From Coemansia sp. RSA 922 (lineage: Eukaryota; Kickxellomycota; Kickxellomycetes; Kickxellales; Kickxellaceae): a DNA stretch of 64,000 nt. Location: NCBI GenBank assembly GCA_027577415.1, contig JANBQS010000015.1, positions 1 to 64,000 on the forward strand. Reading direction: 5' to 3'. Below are positions 60,073 to 64,000 of this stretch, one piece after another (position 1 is the first letter of the stretch; every line of letters begins with the position of its first letter). The notes below the pieces were generated by a model. The model had not been told where the DNA came from and did not search any database. It was given only the letters and a program-made list of their open reading frames with translations. Both the position numbers and the translations under genes were made by a program.

Positions 60073-60207
60073 TTAAGATAATGAGGGATGGATACATACC
60101 ATGACGCATTTACTCTGATTGCGCTCACCACAGAAATGGCATATCTCAAAAGTGAGTTGATGCTTATTGTTGCAAAAGAAACCCAGCTCGAGCCACGTAA
60201 ATGGCAT
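60073..60207 (-). CDS. Candidate divergent Cys/His microprotein, 44 aa
   Basis: ATG ORF with CHFCGER in the middle, resembling CKRCGEK of microprotein A, but the second half (KCVMVCIHP) does not keep the H-x3-C order. It may be a diverged or decayed member. The start region itself repeats a short ATGGCATA-C/T-CTCA block found 63 bp away. Confidence 0.25.
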   Translation of the reverse strand: MPFTWLELGFFCNNKHQLTFEICHFCGERNQSKCVMVCIHPSLS

Positions 60208-60478
60208 ACCTCAGTTATAGTTAGGTTTATTTTCCTTTTGCCTCACTCGCCCTTGATCCCTTTGATTGGGTGGGGGCATTCCGCGTATGTACCCCGGAAA
60301 TTAACCACACATTGGGTAAGCTCTAGGAATTTAACTCAATATGCTAGGAGGAGTGGCTTCGGTTGCGGGATTCTTGAGCTGACTGGTCTCTGGTCGCAGG
60401 TTCGAATCCTTCAGCTGTTGATGTCCTTGATTGGCCGCTTGCGTTGGATTGTAAACAACTTGTTTAAAAAATACGTCC

Positions 60479-62182
60479 CTACGCGCTAAAGTAAAGCTCT
60501 GGCTCGAACAAACCGGATAAATAGCTCTTGCAAGATTCCTCCTCTGCCATTTCCAAACGGATCTTCTTGGCCTCTTTGAGCGAAATTGGAAAGTCGACCT
60601 TGGCCATGATGCCCTCCACTACTAGATGGGGTAAACTGCGAAATGGTTCAGATGCCAAGATATCCGCAAAGTACCAATCTTGCTGCTGTGGCGGCACAAT
60701 CTCTGTCGACGGAATGCGCGTACTTGGATCCACAAAGTAAAATGTAAGCATCTTGCAGTGACCGGGCTTTGTCTTGTCTGCTAGCTTGAGCTCGGGCACT
60801 TTGTACTGATGTAGGTTGGGAAACACCAGGCACCGACCATCTTTAATTTCAATACTACCTAGCTCCTGAGATACGGGGTCGCAGCCTGCCAAGTGGTATT
60901 CTTCTATGCCGTACGCATTGACAACCGATCTAATGTCAAACTGATTGGCCTCGAAATCCCAATAGCTAAGGGCCTCGCGGAATCGCAGACTGGCTGGAGC
61001 GATGTTTGCCACGTCGTAGAAGAAAATGCCAGTGGCAATAATGCGCTCATTGGCCAAGCCCACTAAGCCCCAGTCCTCGCCGCCATAGATTGGTCTCTTT
61101 GAAGTCAGCTCAATATTGGTCATTTTGACAATGGCCTGCAGCCGCCGTCCATGAAGCTGGTAGGGATTAACAGGGCGTGTCGGCACAAAAGGTTCAGGCT
61201 GCGGGTGAACAAACTCTGCTCCCTCTTTCCACCGATAATAATCGCAATCGTTCTCATCAGGCATCGGTTCTTCGCTCTTGTAGTATTTATGTCGATCTGG
61301 TATTACACGTTGCCGGCGTGGATGCACAAGATCGGTCACGACCTGTTCCAAAAGCGGGAGAGACTTGGAGAAGATACTGGCAATGACCGGGTAAAGCGCC
61401 GCATGCCTGACTGGGTGTAGGTTGTTGATGTAGGACTCGATAGTGACAGCTCCGTTGTCATCTACGCGAAACTCGGACGGTAACCAGCTAAATTTATCAG
61501 ACGAATAATAGCAATACCGCTTATCTCCAGCTGGGAGGGGGATGTAGTAATCCGACTCGCCATTATCGGCAAACTTTAAAGCCTTACACCATCCATCGAG
61601 AGACCCAGGAAACTCCCCGGTCGCTCCAAGCTTAAGCGCTGCCTGTGGCAAAGTGCCAGACTGAAGACACAGCTTCGAACGGCTATACGTTAGCGGATAG
61701 AGTGATGGGTCTATCAAATTGAGTACGCGGGATCGGTCATTTGGATACCAATCTTTTTGGCGATCCGGCACGCTCTCAAGAATGGACGCATAGTCCTTGA
61801 GCTTATTCATGGTCTCGGCGTCAATAAGCGTATCAGAGAGCCACACGCCGTCTGCTGCACTAAGTCTGATGTTGCTGCCCAGGGGGCGTAAAGACGCGTA
61901 GTATGCTAGCTCATCCAATACGTATGTGAATTCGACGTCAGTTAACTCCTTCACCTTGGCTTCGGCAGACCAGCCAGCTCGGGTGTCGGAATCATTCATC
62001 AACTCCACCCAGTCAGACTTAGAACGAATATTGCTGCTAATTTGGCGCATCCGCCTTTCCACAAGCGTGTCCATCGGCCCAGGCTCGCAGTCATACATGG
62101 CTCCAGGTGGAAAGAGGCCTCTGATGCGTTCATCCAAGGTAGCCAATGGCGGAATGACAATAAGAGCGCGCCAAATTTTCAT
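60479..62182 (-). CDS. DUF4246 family protein, 567 aa
   Basis: The frame is open 48 codons upstream through leader-like sequence; the ATG at 62182 gives MKIWRALIVIPPLATLDERIRGLF. DUF4246 hallmarks: an N-terminal helical part with WVELMNDSD, the region KFSWLPSEFRVD...VTIESYINNLHPVRHAALYPVIASIFSKSLPLLEQVV, and C-terminal CLVFPNLHQYKVPELKLADKTKPGHCKMLTFYFVDPS ending with a SLKEAKKIRLEMAEE segment. The last part resembles a 2-oxoglutarate/Fe oxygenase core (HCKMLTFYFVDP), but I cannot confirm metal ligands. Members are widespread in fungi and of unknown function. The frame is intact. Confidence 0.85.
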   Translation of the reverse strand: MKIWRALIVIPPLATLDERIRGLFPPGAMYDCEPGPMDTLVERRMRQISSNIRSKSDWVELMNDSDTRAGWSAEAKVKELTDVEFTYVLDELAYYASLRPLGSNIRLSAADGVWLSDTLIDAETMNKLKDYASILESVPDRQKDWYPNDRSRVLNLIDPSLYPLTYSRSKLCLQSGTLPQAALKLGATGEFPGSLDGWCKALKFADNGESDYYIPLPAGDKRYCYYSSDKFSWLPSEFRVDDNGAVTIESYINNLHPVRHAALYPVIASIFSKSLPLLEQVVTDLVHPRRQRVIPDRHKYYKSEEPMPDENDCDYYRWKEGAEFVHPQPEPFVPTRPVNPYQLHGRRLQAIVKMTNIELTSKRPIYGGEDWGLVGLANERIIATGIFFYDVANIAPASLRFREALSYWDFEANQFDIRSVVNAYGIEEYHLAGCDPVSQELGSIEIKDGRCLVFPNLHQYKVPELKLADKTKPGHCKMLTFYFVDPSTRIPSTEIVPPQQQDWYFADILASEPFRSLPHLVVEGIMAKVDFPISLKEAKKIRLEMAEEESCKSYLSGLFEPELYFSA

Positions 62183-62517
62183 TGCACTAGAGTCTGTGAC
62201 AGACGAAGGAAGAAAATCGATAAAAAAATAAACAAAAGCAAAGAGAGAAGAAGAGAGAAGGCACGTTCCCTCTTTTCTTCTCACTTTCATAATTGCTGAC
62301 CACTTGAGATTGCTGCGGATTCCCAATTTGCGCTTGGATCGACACTAGCGAATGACATCTGGCGATCATCCAACTACAAAAGGTAAAGCTTTTGTCTAAG
62401 GAACAACTTCAGGTTCAATGAAAACATGAGTAACATACAAAACTCTAACAGCCAGAGGTTATTAAATTGCATGGAATTAAATTGGCGATTGTATTAAAAG
62501 CTACAAGAAAAGAAAAA
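62183..62517. other. Divergent promoter region
   Basis: Leader of the DUF4246 gene (minus) and the start region of the uncertain gene at 62518. No element recognised. Confidence 0.4.
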
Positions 62518-62883
62518 ATGATACTACTTGCTGTGGTAGGCAGTAAGAGCCGCAAGAAGCTTATCACAAGCCTTTTTGGCTCGGCAAGCATAACAGACAT
62601 ACTCAGAATCAAGGTGGTTGGCGTTGCCACCTTGTCGCAGCAGCTGTATTTTTCCGCATGGCCTGGTGGGCAGCTCAAGGAATTGATCTGGATGTCGAAG
62701 AGCTTCCTTTGTGCTCTAAACTCCACCAGTGCAAAGAACGCCGAAGCGAGAATAGACGAATCGGCACTCGACATGGTTAAAAGTATCCCAGTGCCATTTT
62801 TGGCCACAACAGAGACGCCGAGGCAACAGGAGAAGAAGATAGCGAAGCAGCAACAGGAGGCGATGAACACAATGACGACATAG
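62518..62883 (+). CDS. Uncertain protein, 121 aa, possibly the first part of a broken or spliced gene
   Basis: The ATG at 62518 opens MILLAVVGSKSRKKLITSLFG, a plausible globular start with alternating hydrophobic strands (LRIKVVGVATL; LKELIWMSKSFLCALN), and stops at 62883. From about 62790 another frame reads on with acidic then hydrophobic sequence (GEEDSEAATGGDEHNDD; IVQVILPPTNVHAIERVLA) to a stop at 63041. Either a frameshift or a missed intron separates the two. No family recognised. Confidence 0.35.
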   Translation: MILLAVVGSKSRKKLITSLFGSASITDILRIKVVGVATLSQQLYFSAWPGGQLKELIWMSKSFLCALNSTSAKNAEARIDESALDMVKSIPVPFLATTETPRQQEKKIAKQQQEAMNTMTT

Positions 62884-63041
62884 TACAGGTGATTCTACCA
62901 CCAACAAACGTACACGCCATAGAAAGGGTGCTTGCGACGGTACCATGGCAAGAGAGCCACATGCCCGCAACAGCAAGAACAACAGCGGCGGCAAAAATGA
63001 CAATGGCCACTAGCCCAACAACAACAGCGAGCAAAATGAGC

Positions 63042-64000
63042 TAGGCACTCGCAACAACAGTGCGGGTAGCCATGGTGCTCTTGAAAAGGTAAAAGAGCGA
63101 CAGAACAAGAAAGAAAAGGTAATACAAGTGCATGGTTGGTATGGACAATGGGTGTAAGATATGTAGTAATTGAAGATGTCAGGAAGAGTGAAAAAAGGCA
63201 CAAAGAGTGAAGAAATGATGAGAAGAGATAAAATAAGATGGAGACAGGTGACGGGAGCGTAGGTCCAATTTATAAAAAAAAAAAAAACCAGTTCCTCCTA
63301 ACATTTGGCACGCGTTGCTCAAGAGCGGAGAGCAAAAAAGCTACGCGACACATGGAAGGGCGTCGATTGGTTTTCAGTCCAATACAAAACGGAGTCCCTT
63401 AAGAAGGGGACCGGATGGTTGGTAAGGTCGGTGCGCCGAACAAGTAGCTGCCGACTTTTTCAAGCAGCATAGTTGTGCTCTGCTGGACTTGAGCTTTCTA
63501 ATGAGCCCAAATATATCCCGTCTGACTTGTTAAACAGCCTACCTGGTAACCAAAAACAATCAAGTATATTACAATCAGACGCGTGTGCCAGAACTGGAGC
63601 TGGACCAGCTCCACAAGTACCGACAGGTGGACCCTTAATGCGGGGAAGTGGGGAGCTTTGTTCTCCGCGCATGATCACAGTAGAAAACGCGTTTTGACGC
63701 GTCAGACACGTCACTCACAGAAATGGCAAGCCTAACGCGTGCAGCGCGTAAAATACGATTGTCCTTGACTTCAATCAAGAATATGAGCTTGTCTGCCGTT
63801 GAGAGTCTGACTGGAAGTTGTGAGCCGTTGGAGAGGGATGTGAATAAACTCGGGGGGGGAGGTAGGATCCGTCAGGGGATAGAGGAAACGACAGCACCCA
63901 CCTTTCTTTTCTCTTTTGTTTCATTACGCTCTTCGCTATTCTCTTTTTCATATCTGTTAAACACTATCTTTTTTGTCTATCTTACACAAACGGTGCCCAA
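63042..64000. other. Distal region, no gene supported
   Basis: Contains an A14-like run near 63272 and mixed sequence with short frames only. The window ends in a pyrimidine-rich stretch that could be the leader of a gene outside it. Confidence 0.4.

Noticed and set aside
60340..60440. tRNA-like sequence with a perfect B box (GGTTCGAATCC) and a partial A box
   Set aside because: The acceptor arms do not pair, the D arm lacks A14, and the anticodon stem is poor. At most it is a tRNA relic or SINE head; tRNAscan would decide.

Overview
This window comes from a compact, gene-dense fungal nuclear genome. Evidence for a fungus: short spliceosomal introns (70-109 bp) with TACTAA-like branch sites and GT..AG ends, TATA boxes close to small intronless genes, and a fungal gene set (Mdn1/Rea1, Cdc73, fungal-type FunK1 kinase remains, DUF4246, UNC93-like transporters, F-box-like LRR proteins, a Fanzor remnant). 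The mix of Fanzor, FunK1 and expanded F-box-like genes suggests an early-diverging zoopagomycotan fungus such as a Kickxellomycotina member. That placement is an inference; I cannot run a search.

Layout. 0-12 kb is mostly conserved: a small orphan gene, two UNC93-like membrane proteins (1.5-2.8 and 10.7-12.2 kb), mitochondrial HIBCH, a JmjN/JmjC/PHD demethylase, an RFWD3-like RING-WD40 E3 ligase and, convergent with it, CCDC25. 12.5-20 kb is accessory: eight very small minus-strand genes, each encoding one C2HC zinc finger, three of them in a ~500-bp tandem repeat. Among them lie a thioredoxin-like orphan, a decayed unknown gene and a two-exon BRCT protein. 21-25 kb holds a PGM2-type phosphoglucomutase/phosphopentomutase, an orphan with a frameshifted tandem copy, and a three-exon mitochondrial lipoyl-domain protein whose lipoyl lysine is glutamate. 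25.9-32 kb has three F-box-like LRR genes. 32.2-48.1 kb is one uninterrupted 5298-residue midasin gene.

48-64 kb is mixed. Conserved genes: CDC73, a Bet v 1/START-like protein, a DUF4246 protein. Fast-evolving pieces: an orphan ending in a CaaX box, a FunK1 relic, a secreted trypsin-fold protein lacking the catalytic triad, a broken Fanzor (eukaryotic TnpB-like RNA-guided nuclease), broken zinc-finger copies, and at least five copies of a ~180-bp dispersed repeat.

Common themes: MDN1 (ribosome assembly), CDC73 and the JmjC protein (transcription and chromatin), RFWD3 and the BRCT protein (DNA-damage response), and HIBCH plus the lipoyl protein (mitochondria). There is no operon-like logic. 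The main novelty is the C2HC microprotein array and the decaying accessory genes around it. No tRNA, rRNA or CRISPR array could be supported.
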